Notes: a model not told the origin generated them from the sequence alone. DNA of 64,000 bases from Delphinus delphis (GCF_949987515.2 NW_027192658.1:2976001-3040000), one strand, 5' to 3'. Numbered from the stretch's first letter, positions 50,161 through 62,076 are shown. Translations and numbers: made by a program.

Positions 50161-50513
50161 TGGGGTCCACTCTGGAGGATCAGTAACAGAAATTGAGACT
50201 ATTGTAACCTCAATGAACAGATGTGTGAGCCAAACTGTAGTTAACATAGAACAGTGTATAAGGCTCGGGTAAAATAAGATGTTTTTAACACTTCCATTTG
50301 ATATTTCCATCACTTTTTATAAGCAAGTTCAGTGAAAAGGTTTGTCTTATTTGTCAGGTCAATATTAGAGAAACGAAGTGATTTCTTTCCAAGGATGTAC
50401 AGCTAATAATCTTGGTTAAACCTTCAATCTTGTTTTAAATGCTTTTCCATTGAAAATGATACCTCTCTTTCAGCTCCCCCATTTCTGAGAAGTATAAAAT
50501 CTTATAATTTATT
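50161..50513. other. AT-rich spacer, nothing recognised
   Basis: This is AT-rich DNA between the LTR-like sequence and an old L1 tail, with no open frame, RNA gene or familiar repeat that I can identify. It may be pre-insertion flank of the provirus. Confidence 0.4.
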
Positions 50514-50692
50514 ATTACCAAAGGGGAAAGGTGGGAGGAGGGATAAATTAACAGTTTGGAATGAACACATACACACTGCTATGTATAAAATAGATCATCA
50601 ACAAGGAACTACTGTATAGCACAGGGAACTACACTCAACATTTTGCAATAACCTATAAGGGGAAATAATCTGAAAAAGAATAGATATTTTTA
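50514..50692 (+). mobile_element. Old L1 3' UTR fragment
   Basis: The words ACCAAAGGGGAAAGGTGGGA, GGAGGGATAAATTAACAG, ATGTATAAAATAGATCATCA, CTGTATAGCACAGGGAACTA and AATCTGAAAAAGAATAGATA follow one another as in the widespread cetartiodactyl L1 3' UTR. The same 3' UTR type underlies the satellite monomer, which reads GGGGAAAGGTGAGTTGGGG and later TGGAATAGACAAGAGC. It is an isolated tail with no ORF2 in front of it, lying just left of the diverged monomers. Confidence 0.85.
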
Positions 50693-50744
50693 TTGACATC
50701 ATCTATCAATGACAGTTAAAGTGTAGCCTAAGGGAAGCTGGTGG

Positions 50745-50905
50745 TGAGTGCTTCTGACCCTGAAGACTTCAATCATCTAAAGTTTGGACTCTGCCTACTT
50801 CCCAAGGCCCTTAATGAACATATGTGTAGCCGTAGCTTAAAAACTTCCCCAGTTTGGGTTTCGGGGAGACACTGATTTTGAAAAAGCCCTGGTGTTCTCC
50901 TTACA
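50745..50905 (+). other. Possible LTR fragment abutting the diverged satellite
   Basis: The stretch includes CTTAAAAACTTCCCCAGTTT, GGGTTTCGGGGAGACACTG and AAAAAGCCCTGGTGTTCTCC, a composition typical of the R/U5 part of mammalian ERV LTRs. It runs directly into sequence alignable with the non-L1 half of the satellite monomer (about 50,906). If the match is real, that half might descend from retroviral sequence. I cannot name the LTR family and hold this as weak. Confidence 0.25.
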
Positions 50906-52545
50906 TGAATGGGACTCTTCCTACTGCTAAAACATGTCTGTCACACCCAGAGGATGGTATACCGTCTGATCGGGAAGAGTTTGGAAAAGGCATCTCATCT
51001 CCTCATCTCCTGGTGCTCGGGTTCACCCCTCCAGCGTCTTTACTAACAGTCTCCCCACTTGGAGATGTCAGCACTGTCAACATCCTGTTGCGTACAGTTT
51101 GGAATTTGTCCAGAGGATGAAGCGGAAGGATGAGGAACAATGAGAGACAAGTCCTAGGTGTTCAGACAGGCACATGTCACTCTAATTTCCAATCAGGAAG
51201 ACGAATTGACCAAAGGCTAGGGTTGCCCATGGAAACAGTATAGGGCTTGAGGAAATCCCGCTGCTTTGTGGCCAGTTCCCATAAACACGAGTTGAACAAT
51301 GGAACTCAGGGGCAGTAAAATTCACAAAACTGCAGAGTTGAAAATATCCATCACTGAAAAATGTCTTGAGGAAAGTCAGAGAAAAGGACTTGTAAGCAAG
51401 GGAGAATGGCAGGAAAGGGATTTGAGGAGGTAGAAAGGACTCGCCATTAAGCACAAGAAAAGGAGCTGAACATTGCCAACATTGCAGTTGGCCAAAAAGG
51501 GTGTATGCGTTCTTTTCTGTATATATTCAAGAAAAGGGCATACACTTTTTTAGCCAACCAAACAGGTGGGCACTGGAAGTCAATACTACAAAAGATATCA
51601 CTTCGCATCAGTCAGAAGAGCCATCCTCATAAAGCGTAAACAACAGAAATGCAGGACAGGGCAACGAGAAGAGGGAGCCCTGTGAGACTTATAGTGGAAA
51701 TGTATATTGCCAACGGCCATTCTGGAGAAGTGTATTGTGTTTACTAAAGCATCTAAAAAATGAGCTACAGAGCATAGGGCACTTGCACTCATGGGCGTAT
51801 ATCTTGGGAAAAACAAAAATCGAGAGGACACAGGCACCCCAATGTTTACCCCCTCTCTGTTTAAAAGATCCTCGACTAGGATATAACTTAAATGTCTCTG
51901 GAGGGAAAAAATGGATAGAGATGTGGTACTTAGGTAGAGTGGAATATTATTCAGCCTGGAAATCAATGAAATATGGCCAGTTGTAACAACTCCGGAGGAG
52001 TTACGTATGATCATTCTAAGTGACAGAATTCAAAAAGAAAAAGACACATATCATAAGATATCACTTAAAGGTGGAATCCAAAATGGCTACACATGAAATA
52101 AATTACAAAACAAAAACATAGTCAAACACGCATAAGGCTGCTAAACGGGAAAGGTGGGGAGGGGTGAGGCATCATCCAGGAGGTTGAAATTAGCAAAGAT
52201 ACCATTCCAAATACCAAACTGATAATCAACAAGGCCTACACGGTAGCTAAAAGAACTGCACTCAGCACACTCAAGTCACCGGAAAAGAATATATACGACT
52301 GGTAAGAATCTGAAAAAGAATTTATTGATGTCTCTCTGTACGCGAATCAAGTGGATGTACAGCAGCAAGAAACAGAGCTTTGAAAATCAGCTGTAACCAA
52401 TATAGTAATAAATTGAAAAAAATAAACGACAGAGAGACAGAGAAAACCTCTTACAACTTTTCCTCAGGGACGGTGATGCAACATGGATTGAACACATCTA
52501 GACCCACAGCAGGATGAGACATAAGGCTGGAAACTGTTTGCGCTA
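50906..52545 (+). repeat. Diverged edge monomer 1 (ancestral-length form)
   Basis: This sequence aligns to the satellite monomer over its whole length but with many substitutions and small indels. Examples: TCTTCCTACTGCTAAAACAT, CTCCCCACTTGGAGATGTCA, a decayed palindrome at 51,488-51,558, AAAAAATGGATAGAGATGTG and ATATTATTCAGCCTGG. The last two are nearer to L1 consensus than the array is, as expected of a less-changed relic. It also holds a segment of about 162 bp (52,384-52,545) that the homogeneous monomers lack. No gene is present; the 138-codon minus-strand frame over 51,598-52,014 covers the L1-derived part. Confidence 0.85.
52384..52545 (+). repeat. Segment missing from the 1.58-kb monomer (edge copy 1)
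   Basis: The homogeneous monomer joins CAGCAGTGA directly to TAGGATTGGAGAGGTTCGG. Here roughly 162 bp intervene, starting with an A-rich part (AATAAATTGAAAAAAATAAA, about 52,408-52,427) that looks like the L1 end and tail. It continues with CAGGGACGGTGATGCAACAT and GACCCACAGCAGGATGAGAC. A homologous segment is present in the next edge copy. Confidence 0.85.
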
Positions 52546-54297
52546 AGAGAAATGTGAGGTTGGGTGAGGAAATGCACACCCTTTAAAGTAATACTACCTG
52601 GTACCCATTCAATGGGTCCCAAATCTGCAGGTTCAAGGGATCTTCCTACAGCTAAAACATGCATGGAAAACCCAGAGGACTGTACACCATGTGATCGGGA
52701 GATGTGTCTAAAATGCACCTCATTTATCCTCTCCTGGTGCTCCTGTTCACCATTCCAGCCACACTACTTAGAATCTCCCCACTTGGAGAATCAGCACATT
52801 TAAACTTCTGTTTCACACATTTTGCAAATTGTGAGGAGGATGAACGGGAAGAGGGGGAACCAATGAGAGAAGAGTTGTAGGGGTTTGGACGGGCACATAT
52901 CACTCTAATTTCCCATTAAGAATAAGAATTAAAGAAAGGCTCAGCCTGCCTCGCCGGAGCCAAAATAGGGCCTGAAGCAATCCTGCGGGTTTGAGGCCAG
53001 CTCACAAAAGAGCAACTTAAAAAATGGAGCTCAGGGTCACTGCAATTCACAAACCTGCAGAGTTATAAATGAAAACTAACGTCCAAAAATATGTTGAGGT
53101 AAGGCAAAGAAGAGGATCTGAATGCAAGACAGAATTGCAAGAAACAGATTTCAAGAGATAGATTGGACTCGTCTTTAACGCACATGAAAAGCGGCAGAAT
53201 TTCGACAATGATGCAGTTGGCCCAAAAGGGCGTATGCGTTTTTTCCTGATTATATCCAGGAAAAAACGCATACGCACTTTATGGGCAACGAAGCAAGCAA
53301 GCAATGCAAATGTGCACAACAAAGAAGTCTCACTTCCCACCGGTCAAAAGGGCCATCCTAAAAAATTGTAAAAACCAGAAATGCAGGACAGGCCATGGAG
53401 AACAGGGAGCCTTTATACGCTGATGGGCAGTGTGTGAACTGCCAAGAGCCACTCTGGAGAAGTGTATGGTGGTTCCTAAATCATCTAAAAAACAGAGCTA
53501 CAGAGCATAGGACACTTCCAATCATGGGAGTATATCTAGGGAAGTCTAAAAATCAACAAGACACAAGCACACCACAGTTTAGGGCTACTCTGTTTACAAG
53601 AACCTCAACTTCAGTACACCTTAAATATCCCAGGAAAGAGAACAATGGATAAAGAAGATGTGGTACTTATGTACAATGGAATATCTCTTCACCATGAAAT
53701 CAATGTAATAAGGCTAGTAGAAGGATAAAGAGTGGATTTAGGTCCGATAATACTACTTGAAATAAGTCAAACAGAAAAAGAAACATATCATAAGATATCA
53801 CTTATAGAGGGAGGGTAAATATGGCTGCACAAGAAATGAATTACAGAACAGAACAGTGTCTCACATTTAGAAAACACACTTATGTCAGCTTAAGGGGAAA
53901 GGAGAGGTGGGGTGATGCATAAAACCAGAGTTTGAAATTAGCACAGATACCGTTCAATAAACCAAATAGGTATTAGACAAGATCTACACCTTGCTCAATG
54001 AACAGGCCTCAACACACCCTATACACCGCAGAGAAATATATCTGAGGAATAAGAATCTTAAAACCTATGTATTGATATATCTCCATAAGGGAATCAAGTG
54101 TGTGCAGAGCGGCACAAACACAGCAGTGAAAAGGAGCTAAACCCCATTATAGAAATAAATTTTAAAAACAAAACGCTGAAACAATGAAAGAGAGAAAAAT
54201 TCTTACAAAATTCGCTCAGGGGCTGTGATGCAACCTGGATTGACCACATATAAACCCACAGCTGGATAAGACGTAAGGCTGGACACTTGGGGCTGAC
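52546..54297 (+). repeat. Diverged edge monomer 2 (ancestral-length form)
   Basis: This second strongly diverged monomer has an imperfect palindrome at 53,217-53,288 (spacing from the previous one 1,729 bp; to the next 1,749 bp). L1-like words are clearer than in the array: GCACATGAAAAGCGGCAGAA, AAGTGTATGGTGGTTCCTAA and ATGGATAAAGAAGATGTGG. The missing segment is present at 54,130-54,297. The 97-codon minus-strand and 85-codon plus-strand frames lie in repeat sequence and are not considered genes. Confidence 0.85.
54130..54297 (+). repeat. Segment missing from the 1.58-kb monomer (edge copy 2)
   Basis: CAGCAGTGA (54,121-54,129) and AGGATTGG (starting at 54,298) are adjacent but for one base in array monomers. 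Here they are 168 bp apart. The inserted sequence contains AATAAATTTTAAAAACAAAA (L1-tail-like) and CAGGGGCTGTGATGCAACCT and GACCACATATAAACCCACAG, matching the segment at 52,384-52,545. The 168 bp equals the difference between the edge spacing (about 1,747-1,749) and the array period. Confidence 0.9.
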
Positions 54298-55620
54298 AGG
54301 ATTGGTGAGCTTTGGTGAGCAACTGCCGAAAGTTTAATGCAATACTTCATGCTACTCAGTCCAAGGGTCCCAACACTCCAGGTTGAAGGGAATCTTCCTA
54401 CAGCTAAACCATGCTTGGGAAACCCAGCGACTGGTATACCATATGATCGGGAAAGGTTTCTAAAACGCACCTCATTTTTCCTCTCCTGGGGCTCCGGATC
54501 GACATTCCAGCCGCTTTACTAACAACATCCCCACATGGAGTCAATGCCTTTAAGTTCTGGTATCGCACAGTCTGCAGTTAGTGCAGAGGATGAATGGGAA
54601 TAGGGGGAACCAGTGAGAAACTAGCTGTAGCGGTTTCAATGGACACATGTCACTCTAATATCACATCAGTAAGAAGAATTAACCAAAGGCACAGCAGGTG
54701 CCCCAGAAGAAAAATAGGGCTTCAAGGAATCCTGTGGTTATGGGGCAATACCACAAAAATAAGAGCTAAAAAATGGAGCTAAGCGCCACTGCAATTCAAA
54801 AACCTGCAGAGTTATAAAGGCCAACTATTTTTAAAAAATATATTGAGGTAAGGCTATGAAGAGGCATTGAAAGCAAGGCAGAATTGCAGGAAACCGATTT
54901 CAGGAGGTAGACTGGAATTGCATTGAAAGCATATGAAGAGAGTCAGAAACTCGACAATGATGCACTTGGCCAAAAAGGGCGTATGTGTTTTTTCCTGAAT
55001 ATATTCAGGAAAAAACGCATACGCACTTTTTGGCCAACCAAGCAAGCTTGCAAAGGAAATCTGCACTACAATGAAGTCTCATTTCCACCTGGTCAAAAGG
55101 GCCATCTGAAAAAAGTGTAAAATCCATAAAGGCACGACAGGCCATGGAGAACTGGGAGCCTTGTTATGCTGATGGGCGGGATGTAAATTGCCAACAGCCA
55201 CTCTGGAGAAGTGTATGGTGTTTCCTGAAACATCTAAAAAACAAAGCAACAGAACCTAGGGCACTTCCACTTATGGTCCTATAGCTTAGGGAAATTAAAA
55301 TCAAAAAGACACAGCCACCCCAAAGTTTGGGACGGCTCTGTTTACAAGAACCTCGTTTACAGTACAAGTTCAATATCGCAGAAAGTGAAAAATGGATAAA
55401 GAACTTGTGGTACTTACGTACAATGCAATATCACTCAGCAATGAAATCTATGTCATCAGGCCCGTAGCAGCATAATGAGTGGATTCAGGTATGATGATTC
55501 GAACTGAAATAAGTCACACAGAAAAGAAACATCATAAGGTATCATTAATAAACAGAATGTCGACTTGGCTACACATGAACTGAATTACAAAATAGAACAG
55601 TGTCTCAAGTTTAGAAAACC
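54298..55620 (+). repeat. Transition monomer between diverged and homogeneous satellite
   Basis: The left part (to about 54,880) is diverged like the edge monomers. A 54-bp block (about 54,880-54,933) is identical to the array, followed by a diverged patch (AGAGTCAGAAACTCGACAAT). The palindrome at 54,966-55,037 has array-type arms with two mismatches. Further array-type sequence is interspersed with older variants (AACAGAATGTCGACTTGG near 55,551, CATGAACTGAATTACAAAAT near 55,573). The patchwork suggests conversion tracts from the array. The junction on its right side is already of the deleted form. Confidence 0.8.
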
Positions 55621-58600
55621 AACTTATGCTTGCTTAAGGGGGAAGGTGAGTTGGGGTGCTGCATAAAACCAGAGATTGAAATGAGCACAGATAAAGTTCC
55701 TTAAGCCAAATATGGAATAGACAAGAGCTACTCCTTGCTCAACGAAATGGACTCAATACCCCATATTAAACGCCTAAGAATGTACCTGACTAGTAAGTAT
55801 CTTAAAACCTATGGATTGCTATGTCTCCAAAAGAGACTCAAGCGTGTGTACAGGGGCATAAACGCAGCAGTGATAGGATTGGAGAGGTTCGGTGAGCAAA
55901 TGAAGACCCTTTGAAGTCATATTGCATGGTACCCATTACAAGGGTCTCAACTCTCCAGGTTGAAGGTATTCTTCCTTCAGCTAAAACATGCATGTGGAAC
56001 CCAGAGTATGATCAACCGTGTGAACGGGAGACATGTTCAAATATGTCTCAGTTTTCCTCCCCTGGTACTCGGGTGCAACATTCCAGACGCTTTACTAACA
56101 CTCTCCCCACTTGGAGAGTCAGCACCTTTAACCTCCTGTTTGGCCCCGTTTGCAATTTCTGCGGAAGATGAACAGGAATAGCGAGAATCAATGAGAGACT
56201 ACCTGGAGGTGTCTGGATGGGCAAATTTAACTCTCATTTCCCACCAGGAAGAGGAATTAACCAAAGGATCAGCGTGCCGTGCCAGAACCAGATTAGGGCC
56301 TGAAGACATCCTGCGGTGTTGCGGCCAGGTCACAAGAAAGCGAGTTGAAGAAAGGAGCTCAGGGGCACTGTAATTCACAAACCTGCAGAGTTATAAATGA
56401 CGGCTATCGTCCAAAAATAGCCGGAAGTAAGGCTGCCAAGAGGACTTGAAAGCGGGGCAGAATTGCAGGAAACCGATTTCAGGAGGTAGACTGGAATTGC
56501 ATTGAAAGCATAGGAAAAGAGGCAGAACGTCCACAATGATGCACTTGGCCAAAAAGGGCGTAGGCGTTTTTTCCTGAATATATTCAGGAAAAAACGCCTA
56601 CGCCCTTTTTGGCCAACCAAGCAAGCTTGCAAAGGAAATCTGCACTACAATGAAGTCTCACTCCCCCCCTGGTCAAAAGGGCCATCTGAAAAAAGTGTAA
56701 AATCCAGAAAGGCAGGACAGGCCATGGAGAACTGGGAGCCTTGTTATGCTGATGGGCGGGATGTAAATTGCCAACAGACACTCGGGAGAAGTGTATGGTG
56801 TTTCCTGAAACATCTAAAAAACAAAGCAACAGAGCCTAGGGCACTTCCACTTATGGTCCTATAGCTTAGGGAAATTAAAATCAAAAAGACACAGCCACCC
56901 CAAAGTTTGGAACGGCTCTGTTTACAAGAACCTCGTTTACCGTACAAGTTCAATATCACAGAAAGTGAAAAATGGATAAAGAACTTGTGGTACTTACGTA
57001 CAATGCAGTATCACTCAGCAATGAAATCTATGTCATCAGGCCCGTAGCAGCATAATGAGTGGATTCAGGTACGATGATTCTAACTGAAATAAGTCACACA
57101 GAAAAAGAAACATCATAAGATATCAGTAATACACGGAATGTAAACTTGGCTACACAGGAACTGCATTCCAAAACAGAAAAGGGTCTCAAATTTAGAAAAC
57201 CAACTTATGCTTGCTTAAGGGGAAAGGTGAGTTGGGGTGCTGCATAAAACCAGAGATTGAAATGAGCACAGATAAAGTTCCTTAAGCCAAATATGGAATA
57301 GACAAGAGCTACTCCTTGCTCAACGAAATGGACTCAACACCCCATATTAAACGCCAAAGAATGTACCTGACTAGTAAGTATCTTAAAACCTATGGATTGC
57401 TATGTCTCCGAAAGAGAATCAAGCATGTGTACAGGGGCATAAACGCAGAAGTGATAGGATTGGAGAGGTTCGGTGAGCAAATGAAGACCCTTTGAAGTCA
57501 TATTGCATGGTACCCATTCCACGGGTTTCAACTACCCAGGTTTAAGGTATTCTTCCTTCAGCTAAAACATGCATGTGGAACCCAGAGTATGATCAACCAT
57601 GTGATCGGGAGACGTGTTCAAATATGTCTCAGTTTTCATACCCAGGTACTCGGGTGCAACATTCCAGACGCTTTACTAACACTCTCCCGACTTGGAGAGT
57701 CAGTCCCTTTAACCTCCTGTTTGGCCCAGTTTGCAATTTCTGCGGAAGATGAACAGGAATAGCGAGAACCAATAAGAGACTAGCTGGAGGTGTCTGGACG
57801 GGCAAATTTAACTCTCATTTCCCACCAGGAAGAGGAATTAACCAAAGGCTCAGCGTGCCGTGCCAGAACCAGATTAGGGCCTGAAGCCATGCTGCAGTGT
57901 TGCGGCCAGGTCACAAGAAAGCGAGTTGAAGAAAGGAGCTCAGGGGCACTGTATTTCACAAACCTGCAGAGTTATAAATGACAGCTATCGTCCAAAAATA
58001 GACTGAAGTAAGGCTGCCAAGAGGATTTGAAAGCGGGGCAGCATTGCAGGAAACCGATTTCAGGAGGTAGACTGGAATTGCATTGAAAACATAGGAAAAG
58101 AGGCAGAACGTCCACAATGATGCACTTGGCCAAAAAGGGCGTATGCGTTTTTTCCTGAATATATTCAGGAAAAAACGCATACGCCCTTTTTGGCCAACCA
58201 AGCAAGCTTGCAAAGGAAATCTGCACTACAATGAAGTCTCACTTCCCCCCGGTCAAAAGGGCCAACTGAAAAAAGTGTAAAATCCGGAAAGACAGGACAG
58301 GCCATGGAGAACTGGGAGCCTTGTTATGCTGATGGGCGGGATGTAAATTGCCAACAACCACTCCGGAGAAGTGTATGGTGTTTCCTGAAACATCTAAAAA
58401 ACAAAGCAACAGAACGTAGGGCACTTCCACTTATGGTCCTATAGCTTAGGGAAATTAAAATCAAAAAGACACAGCCACCCCAAAGTTTGGAACGGCTCTG
58501 TTTACAAGAACCTCGTTTACAGTACAAGTTCAACATCGCAGAAAGTGAAAAATGGATAAAGAAGTTGTGGTATTTACTTACAAAGCAATATCACTCAGCA

Positions 58601-61460
58601 ATGAAATCTGTGTCATCAGGCCCTTAGCAGCACAATGAGTGGATTCAGGTATGATGATTCTAACTGAAATAAGTCACACAGAAAAAGAAACATCATAAGA
58701 TATCAGTAATACACGGAATGTAAACTTGGCTACACAGGAACTGAATTACAGAAAAGAACAGGGTCTCAAATTTAGAAAACCAACTTATGCTTGCTTAAGG
58801 GGAAAGGTGAGTTGGGGTGCTGCATAAAACCAGAGATTGAAATGAGCACAGATAAAGTTCCTTAAGCCAAATATGGAATAGACAAGAGCTACTCCTTGCT
58901 CAACGAAATGGACTCAACACCGCATATTAAACGCCTAAGAATGTACCTGTCTAGTAAGTATCTTAAAACCTATAGATTGCTATGTCTCCGAAAGAGAATC
59001 AAGCATGTGTACAGGGGCATAAACGCAGCAGTGATAGGATTGGAGAGGTTCAGTGAGCAAATGAAGACCCTTTGAAGTCACATTGCATGGTACCCATTCC
59101 ACGGGTTTCAACTACCCAGGTTTTAGGTATTCTTCCTTCAGCTAAAACATGCATGTGGAACCCAGAGTATGATCAACCATGTGATCGGGAGACGTGTTCA
59201 AATATGTCTCAGTTTTCGTACCCTGGTACTCGGGTGCAACATTCCAGATGCTTTACTAACACTCTCCCCACTTGGAGAGTCAGTGCCTTTAACCTCCTGT
59301 TTGGCCCAGTTTGCAATTTCTGCGGAAGATGAACAGGAATAGCGAGAACCAATGAGAGACTAGCTGGAGGTGTCTGGACGGGCAAATTTAACTCTCATTT
59401 CCCACCAGGAAGAGGAATTAACCAAAGGCTCAGCATGCCGTGCCGGAACCAGATTAGGGCCTGAAGCCATCCTGCGGTGTTGCGGCCAGCTCACAAGAAA
59501 TCGAGTTGTAGAAAGGAGCTCAGGGTCACTGTAATTCACAAACCTGCAGAGTTATAAATGACAGCTATCGTCCAAAAATAGACTGAAGTAAGGCTGCCAA
59601 GAGGACTTGAAAGCGGGGCAGAATTGCAGGAAACCGATTTCAGGAGGTAGACTGAAATTGCATTGAAAGCATAGGAAAAGAGGCAGAACGTCCACAATGA
59701 TGCACTTGGCCAAAAAGGGCGTATGCGTTTTTTCCTGAATATATTCAGGAAAAAACGCATACGCCCTTTTTGGCCAACCAAGCAAGCTTGCAAAGGAAAT
59801 CTGCACTACAATGAAGTCTAACTTCCCTCCGGTCAAAAGGGCCATCTGAAAAAAGTGTAAAATCCATAAAGGCACGACAGGCCATGGAGAACTGGGAGCC
59901 TTCTTATGCTGATGGGCGGGATGTAAATTGCCAACAGCCACTCTGGAGAAGTGTATGGTGTTTCCTGAAACATCTAAAAAACAAAGCAACAGAGCCTAGG
60001 GCACTTCCACTTATGGTCCTATAGCTTAGGGAAATTAAAATCAAAAAGACACAGCCACCCCAAAGTTTGGGACGCCTCTGTTTACAAGAACCTCGTTTAC
60101 AATACAAGTTCAACATCGCAGAAAGTGAAAAATGGATAAAGAAGTTGTGGTATTTACTTACAAAGCAATATCACTCAGCAATGAAATCTGTGTCATCAGG
60201 CCCTTAGCAGCACAATGAGTGGATTCAGGTATGATGATTCTAACTGAAATAAGTCACACAGAAAAAGAAACATCATAAGATATCAGTAATACACGGAATG
60301 TAAACTTGGCTACACAGGAACTGAATTACAGAACAGAACAGGGTCTCAAATTTAGAAAACCAACTTATTCTTGCTTAAGGGTAAAGGTGAGTTGGGGTGC
60401 TGCATAAAACCAGAGATTGAAATGAGCACAGATAAAGTTCCTTAAGCCAAATATGGAATAGACAAGAGCTACTCCTTGCTCAATGAAATGGACTCAACAC
60501 CCCATATTAAACGCCTAAGAATGTACCTGACTAGTAAGTATCTTAAAACCTATGGATTGCTATGTCTCCGAAAGAGAATCAAGCATGTGTACAGGGGCAT
60601 AAACGCAGCAGTGATAGGATTGGAGAGGTTCGGTGAGCAAATGAAGACCCTTTGAAGTCATATTGCATGGTACCCATTCCACGGGTTTCAACTACCCAGG
60701 TTTAAGGTATTCTTCCTTCAGCTAAAACATGCATGTGGAACCTAGAGTATGATCAACCACGTGAACGGGAGACGTGTTCAAATATGTCTCAGTTTTCGTA
60801 CCCTGGTACTCGGGTGCAACATTCCAGACGCTTTACTAACACTCTCCCGACCTGGAGAGTCAGTCCCTTTAACCTCCTGTTTGGCCCAGTTTGCAATTTC
60901 TGCGGAAGATGAACAGGAATAGGGAGAACCAATGAGAGACTAGCTGGAGGTGTCTGAACGGGCAAATTTACTCTCATTTCCCACCAGGAAGAGGAATTAA
61001 CCAAAGGCTCAGCGTGCTGTGCCGGAACCAGATTAGGGCCTGAAGCCATCCTGCGGTGTTGCGGCCAGCTCACAAGAAAGTGAGTTGAAGAAAGGAGCTC
61101 AGGGGCTCTGTAATTCACAAACCTGCAGAGTTATAAATGACAGCTATCGTCCAAAAATATACTGAAGTAAGGCTGCCAAGAGGACTTGAAAGCGGGGCAG
61201 AATTGCAAGATTCCGATTTCAGGAGGTAGACTGGATTTGCATTGAAAGCGTAGGAAAAGAGGCAGAACGTCCACAATGATGCACTTTGCCAAAAGGGCAT
61301 ATGCGTTTTTTCCTGAATATATTCAGGCAAAAACGAATACGCCCTTTTTGGCCAACCAAGCAAGCTTGCAAAGGAAATCTGCACTACAATGAAGTCTCAC
61401 TTCCCCCCGGTCAAAAGGGCCATCAGAATAAAGTGTAAAATCCAGAAAGGCAGGACAGGC
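55621..61460 (+). repeat. Satellite array 2: homogeneous ~1,579-bp monomers
   Basis: Monomers have palindromes at 56545, 58126, 59706 and about 61285, with the same orientation, period and junction as array 1. They mix type 1 and type 2 haplotypes; the one after palindrome 56545 combines the CTCTGTTTACAAGAACCTCG of type 1 with the CCGTACAAGTTCAATATCAC of type 2. The palindrome at 56,545-56,616 has matching changes in both arms. The last monomer (palindrome about 61285) has several mismatches and other private changes, so decay sets in before the edge. Confidence 0.9.
56545..56616. repeat. Palindrome with paired change in both arms
   Basis: The left arm reads GGGCGTAGGCG instead of the usual GGGCGTATGCG, and the right arm reads CGCCTACGCCC instead of CGCATACGCCC. 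The 72-bp palindrome is therefore still perfect although both arms differ from the array consensus at the same pairing position. Confidence 0.95.
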
Positions 61461-62076
61461 CATGGAGAAATGGGAGCCTTGTTATGCTGATGGGCGGGAT
61501 GTAAATTGCCAACAGACACTCGGGAGAAGTGTATGGTGTTTCCTGAAACATCTAAAAAACAAAGCAACAGAGCCTAGGGCACTTCCACTTATGGTCCTAT
61601 AGCTTAGGGAAATTAATATCAAAAAGACACAGCAACCCCAAAATTTGGGACGGCTCTTTTTACAGGAATCTCTTCTACGGCACAAGTTAAATATCCCAGA
61701 GAGCAAATAATGGATAAAGAAGTTGCGGTACTTCTGTACAACAGAATACCACTCAGCAATGAAATCTATGTCACCAGGCCCGTACCAGCATAATGAGTGG
61801 ATTGAGGCACGATGATTCTAAGTGAAATAAGTCACACAGAAAAAGAAACATCATAAGGTATCACTAATACACGGAATGTGAACTTGGCTACACATGAACT
61901 GAATTACAAAACAGAACAGGGTCTCAAGTTTAGAAAACCAACTTATGCCTGCTTAAGGGGGAAGGTGAGTTGGGGTGCTGCATAAAAGCAGAGTTTGAAA
62001 TTAGCACAGATACCGTTCCATAAGCCAAATATGTAATAGACAAGAGCTACCCCTTGCTCAACGAAATGGATTCAAC
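61461..62076 (+). repeat. Decayed right edge of array 2 (duplicate of the array 1 edge)
   Basis: The sequence becomes nearly identical to 45,130-45,744, with the same edge-specific variants: TTAATATCAAAAAGACACAG, AGCAACCCCAAAATTTGGG and ATTAGCACAGATACCGTTCC. The L1 is inserted at the same base. Single differences include GGGATGGCTC against GGGACGGCTC and TATGTACCACAG against TCTGTACAACAG. Confidence 0.85.

Noticed and set aside
46487..50905. tRNA-derived cetacean SINEs, tRNA or rRNA genes
   Set aside because: Looked for by eye in the non-satellite part on both strands; no A/B-box pair, SINE head or cloverleaf was recognised.
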